Assembly: GCA_028023455.1 (NCBI GenBank)
Contig: JAQFVV010012423.1
Coordinates: forward strand, 9,704,658-9,768,657
Direction: 5' to 3'
DNA length: 64,000 bases
From: Epiperipatus broadwayi
Lineage: Eukaryota; Onychophora; Udeonychophora; Euonychophora; Peripatidae
Below, in pieces: positions 49,584-59,600 of this stretch. Under the pieces are notes generated by a model. That model was not told where the DNA came from, made no database searches, and saw only the letters and a list, made by a program, of their open reading frames with translations. Made by a program: the position numbers and the translations under genes. Position 1 is the first letter of the stretch, and every line of letters begins with the position of its first letter.

Positions 49584-51336
49584 ACCTATATTGATATAGG
49601 CACATATAATTTTATCTAAAAAAAATTATTCAAGTAATTTTTCATAAAAAAGAAACATAAAATTAAATGTTGAGTTTATTGCAGCTTGTTTTCAGAAAAG
49701 ATAAGAATCAAATAGTTTTCTATCATTAATTTCTGAAATAAGAGCTACAATCAATTAATCAGAAGGAGAGAGGGGTGTTTCGTTAGAGAAATTAAACTAA
49801 GGGTTATTAAAGGAAGTAAAGAGTTTTTACTAGTATTCATAAAAATATAATTTAAAAAGTTAAAACATACAAATCTCTTTTCATTCAAGTTTAATTAAAG
49901 AAAAAATAATGTTAAAACTAATATATGTGCGTATATATGTGCGATTGTCAACAATAGAATAAATGTTATTATAAATAAATGAAAGTTAAAGAAGATTATC
50001 ATTAAAAAACACGGCAATGGCTATTAGATATTAATTAATATAAAACAATACATTTTTGCATGGCTATTACTAATTAAGCAATCTTTCAAAACACGTTTAT
50101 CAAATGATTATCATTGAATTTTCACAACATTTTTTTGCGGGAGATAGAAAGACAACACATCACAGGTATAAATAGACTTTTTATCGGACAGTAGTCAGTT
50201 CACAAATTAATTGAGTGAGTGCAGTTCACAAATTAATTGAGTGGCAGTTGAGAAATTAATTGAGCAGTACCCAGAAACAAAATGCAGTGCTGAGAAGATT
50301 TTGGGAATGCACATTTCTCTCCACCAGCCCAGATGTCCGACGAAACAGCAAGATCTGCCCGTGAAATAATGTCAACGTAACAACTTGGAAATCTCCATCA
50401 ATATCTAATTGTCTCCAATAGTAATAATCGTGAAAAATAAGGAAACTCATCAAGGAAAAGTCCCAGCTGGCTGGTAAGCATTCATAATGGAAATATCCTC
50501 ACTGAAAGCAGCCACCAAAGAGAACAAAATTCTACATCTACATTCAAAAGCCTAGGTAAAAACATTTGCTTATTTTGTTTATACTGTAATAGCCATTGCA
50601 TTGCATTAATTCATACGAATCTTTCAAGAGTCTAATTATATGAACTTTATATCATACATAAATGAACTATTGATATGTGTGATTAAATTCCAAATGCTAT
50701 GTAATACTTTATTATTATTATGTGTGTACATGAGTTAATATGTGCGTGATCATTATATCAATATTTATTAGTTAAATTAGAGTGTTCTGTTATTAAATCT
50801 ATAGGAATATTAAAACTATTTAGAAATGTTAATTTAAAATATGCGTGTGTTTTATTAGAATTATAAAATGTTTAAATTTAGTAAATAAATGTTAGTTAAT
50901 AAATTATCTTTAAAATTAAACTTTATTTGTCGGTCAATTCTTTTTATCAATTCCTTTTATCAAATTCTTTTATCAACTCCTTTTACAATTCTTTTATCAA
51001 GTCTTTTAACCACTAATTAAGTATAATCTATTAGTGATTACAAACAACTGAGCTAGTCATGGATTTAGGCATTGAGTTAGTGGCCACTGTTCAAAGTGCG
51101 TTGTCTATTCTTTTAGTATTCTTTTAGAATAAGCAGCTGGCGCCCGTGGTTATACACAAACAAAAAAGTGCTTTGGACGTGGTGTTCAACTCAACAGCCG
51201 AGAAGAAGCTATGTCCTGGAAATGTAACGTTAGTTATATACTTTATAGCTATCGTTTGGGCATACATACTCTCCGAGTATGTTCTTCTCTGCCTAAGAGA
51301 CCAGTGTTTCGAATGCACATATTCGAAATTGGTTCA
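49581..51336 (+). repeat. Left LTR
   Basis: 1756 bp, starting TGTACCTATATTGATATAGG and ending TTGGTTCA. The five bases before it (TATAT) align with TGTAA at the right LTR, so the true start may be 49576 with the first bases changed. A short region (50937-51005) is made of repeated TTCTTTTATCAA-like units. Open frames in the LTR on both strands are chance frames. Confidence 0.85.
50167..50175 (+). promoter_or_regulatory. LTR promoter TATA box (left)
   Basis: TATAAATAG, then about 25 bp later CAGTAGTCAGTTC as a likely initiator. The same arrangement is kept in the right LTR. Confidence 0.6.
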
Positions 51337-51338
51337 AA

Positions 51339-51356
51339 TGGCTATACCCAACTGTG
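51339..51356 (+). promoter_or_regulatory. Candidate primer binding site
   Basis: TGGCTATACCCAACTGTG begins 2 bp after the left LTR. A start with TGG at this distance is usual for tRNA-primed elements. I could not match it to a specific tRNA. Confidence 0.3.
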
Positions 51357-51705
51357 GGGCTGAACCTAAGAAACAATAGTAACGAAATACTTTGTTGCTT
51401 GTTTGAAAATTTTGTTTTATACAAAAGTTAAATTACGTATGTAAAAGTGCTTTAATTTTAAAAAAAAGAATTGATCGAAAACTTTTTTTTTTTCGAAATG
51501 AAAAGAGATTTTGACATTTATGCTATCAAATCAGAGTCAATTAGATGTTTGGGCAGAGTTAAAGCATTAAGATCAGACAGAGAAAAGGACTAAAAGAGTG
51601 GAGTCAGCATGGGTTTCCGTCTTAGTAAGAAAAACAAATAAATAAGTCGTATATTAAATTTAGTTTAACGTAAGCGTTAGTTTGAAATAAAATATTGTTT
51701 TAAAA

Positions 51706-52330
51706 ATGAAAAAAGAGAAAGAAATGTCTGAGACACAGATGCTGAAAATGATGATAAATATGATGGAAGAAATGCATCAAGAATTCAGGCAAAGTCATCA
51801 AGAATTCATTGCGGGAATAAGAGAAATAAGATGTGAAATTAAAGGAATGAGGGGTGAAATAATAGAGAAAGTAGAGGAGAACCAAGAAAGCAGAGAGTTA
51901 GATTTAGTTAAAGAAAGTCAGGAAGTTAAGGTCATGAAAGAGGTAGAAATTGAATTAGAATCCGATAGCATTGTGATAAATAAAGTAGACACAAATGTAG
52001 ATCAAGAAATAGAAGAAAAACATAAGTTCAAGGTAGTAGATAGTGTAGAAAAGTTTTTACAAATATTTAAAAAGGTTAAAGTAAATGTTCGCATTCACTG
52101 TAGACGTAAGATTTAAAACAAAGAGAAAGCGTAAAAAAAAATATTCCCAGATTGAAGTAATTCGGAGTTTGTCTAGGTATAAAGGTTTTTTGAGTTACGA
52201 AGTTGAAAACAGAATGGAAAGAGAAAGAGATAAAGCAATAAAATATAAAAGCAGGACCGATAAGAGAGGAAAGTTAGTTTATATTATAGAATTAGTAGAA
52301 AGAAAAAAGGAACCACCTGACATAGTTTAA
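51706..52330 (+). pseudogene. gag-like protein of the LTR element
   Basis: From an ATG at 51706 the first 136 codons encode a highly charged, Glu- and Lys-rich protein with a predicted coiled coil (MLKMMINMMEEMHQEFRQSH, then IREIRCEIKGMRGEIIEKVE), similar in style to the N-terminal gag part of Gypsy-type elements. The frame stops at 52116. In the +1 frame a strongly basic stretch (FKTKRKRKKKYSQ) and about 60 more residues continue to a stop at 52330, so one frameshift near 52110 probably split a single protein of about 205 residues. No zinc knuckle is seen. Role by analogy: particle formation and RNA packaging. Confidence 0.45.
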
Positions 52331-53035
52331 AAGTTAGTAAACGGGCGGAATAGTAAAGGAAATAAACAAAAATGACTGGAAATGGATAATGAACACGAAT
52401 ATGATTATTCTAAAGTAAATAAATCTAATAAATTAAATCTGAAATTCCTATTGAAAACTTAAGACAATAAATTTAAAAATAAATGATTAATAATAAGTTA
52501 AATGTTTGAAAGTAATAATAATAATGGAGGCTTCGCAAAATAAAAGATTTTTTTTTTCCCCACGCACATATTAATTAAGGAAATGCTCGTAAATAAACAG
52601 ATCAAATAAATAAAAAATCAATAAACTCTAGTTAAATAAATGGGTCAAATTAATGTTTTAAAAGTAATATTATAAGATTAATGCAAATAAATATTTAGAA
52701 TAATGTTCGTAATAGTTTAAAAATAATGTAGTAATATAAATAAATATGTTAAAGTAATGTTCATGTGTAGTTAAAAATAATATTGAAAGGTTAAAATAAT
52801 ATAAATGAAAGTCAATCTAAGTTGAATTAAGAGTGTATAAGGGTTTGAAATTAAGGGATGAGGGTAGTATTGAAATAAGTTAGATAAAGATTAAGTTTAA
52901 AGCTGTCAACTGGATAGATTTTAGCACCTGTAACGGATTGGCCAGGATCAATCCTCTTTTAAAAAGTGCACTGGCAACAACCAGAGTAAGTCATAAGTCA
53001 CTTTTCAGGGAAGAATCCCCATATCTCGTACCTCA
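52331..53035. other. LTR-element internal region without coding sequence
   Basis: No RT, protease or integrase motifs were found in any frame. AT-rich, with a slightly richer patch from about 52925 (GTAACGGATTGGCCAGGATC). Confidence 0.6.
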
Positions 53036-53225
53036 TTTTCCAAAGTGTAAGTCAGAAATGGACAGTTGAAAATTCCTGCCATTCACAGCTGCTTAGTCAA
53101 AGTCCGATCAAGAGAATCGGCAATCATTTTCCAGAGCGTAAGTCGGAAATGGACAGTTGAAATTCCTGCCATTCGCAGCTACCTTTTCTTAGTCAAAGTC
53201 CGATCAAGAGAATCGGCAGCCAAAG
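53036..53225 (+). repeat. Tandem duplication, about 94 bp unit, two copies
   Basis: Each unit has TTTTCCA(A/G)AG, GTAAGTC, GAAATGGACAGTTGAA, ATTCCTGCCATTC(A/G)CAGCT, then CTTAGTCAAAGTCCGATCAA and GAGAATCGGCA. It lies about 230 bp before the polypurine tract. Confidence 0.85.
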
Positions 53226-53454
53226 CTTCATTTATAAAAGATCCCTGTGCCACAAAATTAGTTTGTCCTCATGGTCACTATCCAGGACAAACATTGTAAA
53301 CAATGTTGCCAGCATAGAAAGAAAAAAAGCATAATTGGAGATTGCCCTTAGTATGGAAAGGAAAAGATACCAAAAAGCAAACTTAGAAGAAATAATAAAT
53401 TAAGATTTAATGTTGTCAGAGATAAAATGGTCAAAAATGACGCATTTTACTCTC

Positions 53455-53468
53455 AAAAGGAAGGACGG
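53455..53468 (+). promoter_or_regulatory. Polypurine tract
   Basis: AAAAGGAAGGACGG immediately before the right LTR, where plus-strand DNA synthesis is primed in LTR elements. One C interrupts it. Confidence 0.6.
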
Positions 53469-53473
53469 TGTAA

Positions 53474-55227
53474 TGTACCTATATTGATATAGGCACATAT
53501 AATTTTATCTAAAAAAAATTATTAAAGTAATTTTTCATAAAAAAGAAACATAAAATTAAATGTTGAGTTTATTGCAGCTTGTTTTCGGAAAAGATAAGAA
53601 TCAAATAGTTTTCTATCGTTAATTTCTGAAATAAGAGCTACAATCAATTAATCAGAAGGGGAGAGGAGTGTTTTGTTAGAGAAATTAAACTAAGGGTTAT
53701 TAAAGGAAGTAAAGAGTTTTTACTAGTGTTCGTAAAAATATAATTTAAAAAGTTAAAACATACAAATCTCTTTTCATTCAAGTTTAATTAAAGAAAAAAT
53801 AATGTTAAAACTAATATATGTGCGTATATATGTGCGATTGTCAACAATAGAATAAATGTTATTATAAATAAATGAAAGTTAAAGAAGATTATCATTAAAA
53901 AACATGGCAATGGCTATTAGATATTAATTAATATAAAACAATACGTTTTTGCATGGCTATTACTAATTAAGCAATCTTTCAAAACACGTTTATCAAATGA
54001 TTATCAAATTTATCAACAAATCTTTTTTTGAGAGGTTAGAAAGACAACACATTGCAGGTATAAATAGACTTTTTATCGGACAGTAGTTCAGTTCACAAAT
54101 TAGTTGAGTGAGTGCAGTTCACAAATTAATTGAGTCAGTTGAGAATTAATTGGCAGTTACCCAGAAACAAAATGCAGTGCTGAGAAGATTTTGGGAATGC
54201 ACGCTTCTCTCCACCAGCCCAAAAGTCCGATGAAAACAGCAAGATCTGCCCGTGAAATAATGTCAACATAACAACTTGGAAATCTCCATCAATATATAAT
54301 TGTCTCCAATAGTAATAATCGTGAAAAATAAGGAAACTCATCAAGGAAAAGTCCCAGCCGGCTGGTAAGCATTCATAATGGAAATATTCTCACCGAAAGC
54401 GGCCACCAAAGAGAACAAAATTCTACGTCTACATTCAAAAGCCTAGGTAAAAACATTTGCTTATTTCATTTATACTGTAATAGCCATTGCATTGCATTAA
54501 TTCATACAAATCTTTCAAGAGTCTAATTATATAAACTTTATATCATACATAAATGAACTATTGATGTGTGTGATTAAATTTCAAATGATATGTAATACTT
54601 TATTATTATTATTTGTGTACATGAGTTAATATGTGCGTGAACATTATATCAATATTTATTAGTTAAATTAGAGTGTTCTGTTATTAAATCTATAGGAATA
54701 TTTAAACTATTTAGAAATGTTAATTTAAAATATGCGTGTGTTTTATTAGAATTATAAAATGTTTAAATTTAGTAAATAAATGTTAGTTAATAAATTATCT
54801 TTAAAATTAAACTTTATTTGTCGGTCAATTCTTTTTATCAATACCTTTTATCAAATTCTTTTTATAAATTCCTTTTACAATTCTTTATCAAGTCTTTTAA
54901 CCACTAATTATGTATAATCTATTAGTGATTACAAACAGCTGAGCTAGTCATGGATTTAGGTGTTGAGTTAGTGGCCACTGTTCAAAGTGCGTTGTCTATT
55001 CTTTTAGTATTCTTTTAGAATAAGCAGCTGGTGCTCATGGTTATATGCAAACAAAAAAGTGCTTTGGACGTGGTGTTGAACTCAACAGCCGAAAAGAAGT
55101 TATGTCCTGGAAATGTAACGTTAGTTATATACTTTATAGCTATTGTTTGGGCATTCATACTCTCCGAGTATGTTCTTCTCTGCCTAAGAGACCGGTGTTT
55201 CGAATGTACATATTTGAACTCGGTTCA
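53474..55227 (+). repeat. Right LTR
   Basis: 1754 bp, nearly collinear with the left LTR, ending CTCGGTTCA. It may begin at TGTAATGTACC (53469). An open frame from 55031 runs out of this LTR into the following PLE and fuses unrelated sequences. Confidence 0.85.
54059..54067 (+). promoter_or_regulatory. LTR promoter TATA box (right)
   Basis: TATAAATAG, equivalent to 50167-50175, followed by CAGTAGTTCAGTTC. It points towards PLE copy 3 downstream. Confidence 0.55.
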
Positions 55228-55239
55228 ATATATATATTG

Positions 55240-55888
55240 TAGTGATAAAGGGTATGAGAGTAATGCTTCTGATGATAGAGTTGTTAATCTTTCTGATATT
55301 AAGCTAAATGATAGAGAATTAGATATTCTTGGTAAAGGCCCTAATTTTGTTCCATTTCATTCAAAAAATACAGTTTTTGATACAATTTCATCTATTCAGT
55401 CTAGTAATTTGAGTGATGAACAGAAAGTTTGTATTCAATCGATTTTGAATAAAAGTTTAAAAAGGAAAGAAAAATTTGTGGTTAATCCTGCTGAGGTTAG
55501 ACATTTTAAGAATAGCTTAATTGCTAATGATGTAATCATTTCTTGTGAAGACAAAGCTGGTAGGTTTGTCATTATGAAAGGAGATGAATTCAAAGAGAAA
55601 ATGGATAGGGAATTAAATAATGGTAAATATATGTTTTTAGATAAAGAACCAGATAATTTGATTAAAAGAAAATTGATAGATATTATGAAGAAGATGGTTA
55701 ATTTAAAAATTTTTAATAGAGTAGATTATTTAAAATGCTATCCAAATGATTTCATATCAGCTAAGATGTTAGTGAATATTAAAACTCATAAAGATGTCTT
55801 TCCTTTAAGATGTATTTTTGATTTTACAGGTAATGTTGTAGAGGGTATTTCTAGATTCTTGAATAATTTTTTAAAAACAATTAGTTGA
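55240..55888 (+). pseudogene. PLE copy 3 RT N-terminal part
   Basis: Reads VNLSDIKLNDRELDILGKGPNFVP, the typical entry of PLE proteins. Next come DKAGRFVIMKGDEF, a DRELNNGKYMFLDKEPDN segment, AKMLVNIKTHKDVFPLRCIF and GISRFLNNFLK, corresponding to RT fingers. A TGA at 55886-55888 ends the frame, while the next frame continues the same protein (LVDIGHYTVSSSFEAF), so an indel is responsible. The codons before about 55240 come from the LTR. Confidence 0.8.
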
Positions 55889-56166
55889 TATTGGTCATTA
55901 CACTGTTTCCTCTTCTTTTGAGGCTTTTGATAAGATTAATAATTTTAAAATGGAAAGGAATTGGGTATTTTGGCAGTTTAGATATTGAAAATATGTATCA
56001 GTCTGTTAATAGGTTAAGCAGTATTGATGTTCTTATGTCTGTTTTTATTAGAAAAAGTTCTTTATCAAAAAATAAAATTAAGGTAATTAAAGATTTGCTT
56101 TTGTTATTGAAAGATTTTATATATTTTACTTATAAATGTAATTTTTATAAGATTAAGGAAGGGTGA
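55889..56166 (+). pseudogene. PLE copy 3 RT motif A region
   Basis: After a second frame change near 55960 the sequence GSLDIENMYQSV gives RT motif A with its catalytic Asp. It ends KEG followed by TGA, where Trp or another residue is expected, and IIGYIISLLVCSAYINYMEE continues in the same frame beyond the stop. Confidence 0.75.
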
Positions 56167-56478
56167 ATAATAGGTTATATTATTTCTCTTTTAGTATGTT
56201 CAGCTTATATTAATTACATGGAAGAGGAAATTATTATTAAAAATAAATGTTTATATGTAAAGTTATTTGTGAGATATGTTGATGATTGTTTATTTGTAGT
56301 TGAGAATGATAAATTGAAGGAATTTATAAATGAGTTTAATTGTTTTGATCCTTCTATAAAATTTGTGTTAGAAGGAGGGGGGTTAGATTTTGGTAGGTTA
56401 AAATTTTTATTTCTTTTGGTGATTAGAATTGTAAAAACTAATTGTTTACTATGCAGTCATTTAGTTAAAAATAGATAA
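56167..56478 (+). pseudogene. PLE copy 3 RT motif C region
   Basis: Contains RYVDDCLFVV, the YVDD catalytic box of PLE reverse transcriptases, then DKLKEFINEFN and FDPSIKFVLE, which match the first residues of the copy 2 ORF (FINNWHPNIKFTME). The frame stops at 56478 where a FLDV-type motif is expected. Confidence 0.8.
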
Positions 56479-56589
56479 TTAAAATCTATAATTAAACCTG
56501 ATAGCTATCAGTCTGTATCTCACAAAGTAGCTGCTTTAAGGAATTATTGTTATAGGAATAATAAATTAAATAATTTTAGTAGGGTAGCT

Positions 56590-56946
56590 TTGTTTCAGAA
56601 ATGTCAATTTTATAAAGATTACCTGAGGGTTGGTTACTCTGATAAATTTATTAAACGTATTTTATTTAATAGTAATATTTGTAAGGATGTAAAATATATA
56701 AAAAAATATGATTTTATTTCTCTGCCATTTAAATTGTCTTCTTATAAAATTGTATGTAGAAATAGTAAATTGTTTGGAAATAAGAAAATTGCTTGGAAAA
56801 GGGGTGTAACATTGAATAATTTATTAAATAATATAAAAGAAATTTTTGATAGAAAGACTATTCCTGGTGTATTATATTTTATTCCTTGTTTATTTTGTAA
56901 GAAGGTATACACAGGTCAGAGCAGTTTGAGTTTCAATGAAGGGTAA
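56590..56946 (+). pseudogene. PLE copy 3 thumb, linker and start of GIY-YIG
   Basis: 118 codons: thumb (FQKCQFYKDYLRVGYSDKFI), basic linker, then PGVLYFIPCLFCKKVYTGQS, giving GIY (GVLY) and YIG (YTG) with a Cys pair between them. It is cut 6 residues later at a TA-rich junction, so the nuclease lacks its catalytic Arg and Glu region. Confidence 0.78.
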
Positions 56947-56958
56947 AGGTTCATAAAA

Positions 56959-56959
<1 letters not shown>

Positions 56960-57003
<44 letters not shown>
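56960..57003. repeat. (TA)n microsatellite at the end of PLE copy 3
   Basis: A 44-bp TA tract followed by an A run and a looser TA/CA stretch. Confidence 0.92.
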
Positions 57004-57008
<5 letters not shown>

Positions 57009-58904
57009 AAAAAAAAATATATATACATACATATATATACATATCAATCATAATCAGATAGCTGCATACTCCTAGATTTAGAGTAATTTCATTAATGAAA
57101 AAATACTATTTAACATTTCCATGTGCTTTTTATAATAACAATGGACAGTATTTAAATAATTTCTTCATTACATGATAATATGAGAATTTTAGATATTTTA
57201 CATATAATTTTAATATTTGAAATATATTATAATTTATAAATGTTTTTATAAAGAGGAGAAAGCTATAAACTCTCATAAATAATTTCTTTTATTCTTTTTC
57301 TTCAATACATTTTTATTTTGGTTTTTGAAAGTACTAAAAGAAAAAAATTTCTTTTTAATAAATTATTTAATAACCTTTAATTTTAACATTTAAAAGAGAT
57401 AAAGCAGATTAATTTTTTATGTTTAGTAATATTTTTAAAAGAAAAGAAAGAAAACATGGTTTTAACATTTTGTTAAAATTTTACTTTAATTAATCAGAGT
57501 TGTTTTTTTATTTATGCTTTATCTCATTCCAAAAGAAAAGTCAGGCAAATAATTAGATTTTCTTTGGCAAATAATTTTTTTTTAATTACAAAGAATATTA
57601 TTCTAAGTTTTTGACTTGTTTCTCATGTTAATGTTTAAAAAGGGAAATGGCTGAATAATTGAATTTTTCAAAATTGATCTAATTAATTATTATTAAATGT
57701 TGTCATGTAGAAAACAGAATTGCATGAAAATTAGGAATGTGGGTTAATCAAAGATTCTAAGTGTCTTGCATGAAGCAAACATTCCTGACTCAGCTGTTGA
57801 AGAGAACATAATCATTGATGAAAAAGACAGCAGGATAAAAAGTTCTAATCAAGTTGTTGACCAAGACAGCAATACACATTCTAACCATACTGTTAAGAAG
57901 AGCAATTATTCCTGACCCAGCTCCTAAAAAAGAAAAAATATGCAGAAATTCAACTGTTTAAAAATGTTTTCTACAATAAAAACTATGTCCTCAGTTTATC
58001 TAATGGCTAAACATCATCTTCCTTCATATAACCTGCCTCACTAAATATGTAAAGAGGCAGAAAAATGCTTCTGAAGCAATTTGCAACAAAATCTTAGCTG
58101 AAACCAAGAACATGAGAGTCTCTATGTGCTATCCTGAACTGGAAATAATTTATTTGAAATGAAAATAAGTAAATTATTGTTGTCTGTGTTAGTCTGAAAT
58201 ATTTTATTGCAAAATAAATAAAAAAAGAAAATCATCATACATTAACATGGAATTAAGAAGTTTTCAAGAAAAACATCTATCTGAAAAAACTTTAAATTAC
58301 AAATGCAAAGAAAAACTTCAAAGAAAAATAAAACAATGGTATAAACGTTTTTAATGTGCACATTAAATTTAAATTTATAAAGGAGGTCTAAAATTAAGTA
58401 GCAAATAATATTAATTAATAATTTTATTAGTAATTTTTGAAATTGAATATTTTTTTAATTAGTGTTATTTTTTTTCTTTCAAAATTGTAAAGTTTTTTTA
58501 ATTAGTGTTTTTTTTCTTTCAAAATTGTAAAGTTTTTTTAAAGTGACTTATTTTTTCTAAAATTTGACATGTTTTTTCTTTGTTTATATTACCCCCTCCC
58601 CTTAATTATATAAGCTATTTTAAAGGCTATTATCTCTGATTAAAAAATTGTTTCAAAACTTTTGTTATTTAGAGAAATAACTTAATGAAAACAAAAGTTA
58701 ATTAATTAATTTAAGGATTAAAAATCAATTGGTTAATTTTTTTAAAACTATACTTTTTTTAGAATGTATGTATCAGTTTGAATTATCATATGTAATTTTT
58801 AAATTGTTTTCATTAATAATCAGTTAATTTATTAAATAATTGTTTATAAAAATATTTGTGTTGATGTCTTTATTTCTTCAGCTATCTGTGCTTAGAGTGT
58901 GGCA
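57004..58904. other. AT-rich non-coding stretch with a small ORF-like patch
   Basis: At 57743-57918 a frame of about 56 codons (VLHEANIPDSAVEENIII, then DQDSNTHSNHTVKKSNYS) has a more coding-like composition than its surroundings and follows TTCTAAG, a possible splice acceptor. The phrase ATTCCTGAC(T/C)CAGCT occurs twice (57780, 57908). At 58450-58533 there is a 40-bp-period tandem duplication (CTTTCAAAATTGTAAAG at 58476 and 58516). No domain is recognised. Confidence 0.4.
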
Positions 58905-59600
58905 AATTGTTTTTAAATTATCCCAGTAAAGATATTTTAAAATAAATTAGAATAAGCTGTTATATTTATTTATCTCTTGTTCATAGTAACAGTTTATAAG
59001 AGTTCTTGCTTTCTGAGCTAGTTTGGAACATAATGATTAATTATATAGATGTACAGATTTATGTTGGTGATTAGAAATCCATATTGGATGATACAAAGAT
59101 ATTATCCTTTAAATTTTATTCACTGCATTTTGTTTTTTTTCTTACAAATTTAGTTTATACTAGGTTTGTACCCTCATAGTAGTCTATATGATAATCAGCA
59201 TATATCAGTGTCCCAACATTATTTTTTATTATTTTGAGTGATGTATTGTACTTAAATATTTGCATCCAAATAATTGTTATACTGTGCCCTGAGTTTGGTA
59301 GTGGGTAGATAAGTTGCCTATTTTATAATGTATCTTTTTTAAATCCAGTGTTTTTAATGATTGCTGATTAGTTTTGATTTAATTATTCTTCTGTAATACT
59401 GAAGATGCACCCTTATGTTTTTGTTCATGCTGACTCTCTTCTCATATTCACTGTATTTTATATTCATTCCACATTCCTTTATATTTATTTTATATTTGTT
59501 AAATGAGGATAATGATGATGGCTTTCCCATCTCACCATGTACACCCCTAATTTTCCACACTCTTACAGTATATAAGCCTTTATTAGAATTAATAAATAAT
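58905..59600 (+). repeat. Old dispersed repeat, copy 2 (partner at 15.2-16.0 kb)
   Basis: Collinear with 15200-15995 in the same orientation, as described there. The short open frames within it are not conserved between the copies, which argues against coding function. Confidence 0.6.

Larger units (their letters stand above)
49576..55227 (+). mobile_element. LTR retrotransposon with 1.75-kb LTRs, pol-less
   Basis: Two long direct repeats (49581-51336 and 53474-55227) have TG...CA ends and flank 2.13 kb of internal DNA. A polypurine tract (AAAAGGAAGGACGG, 53455-53468) sits directly before the right copy, and a TGG-starting sequence 2 bp after the left copy may be the primer binding site. Both LTRs have a TATA box. 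LTR divergence is about 3 percent in the first 285 bp by eye, nearly all transitions. The only coding sequence is gag-like. Protease, RT and integrase are absent, so this copy would depend on enzymes from elsewhere. TA repeats flank both ends, so the target was probably a TA tract. Confidence 0.85.
55228..56959 (+). mobile_element. Penelope-like element copy 3, truncated both ends
   Basis: It follows the right LTR directly after a short TA run and ends at a longer TA tract. It contains the RT from its N-terminal part to the start of the GIY-YIG domain in four plus-strand frames. Unlike copies 1 and 2 there are no inverted arms, because the 3' end is missing. Its GIY-YIG start (GVLYFIPCLFCKKVYTGQS) resembles copy 2 more than copy 1. 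Codon use is very AT-rich with many short indels. Confidence 0.8.

Noticed and set aside
50256-50453. Minus-strand frames in both LTRs (also 54135-54344)
   Set aside because: They lie in LTR DNA, their C-terminal ends differ between the two LTRs, and they have no domain.
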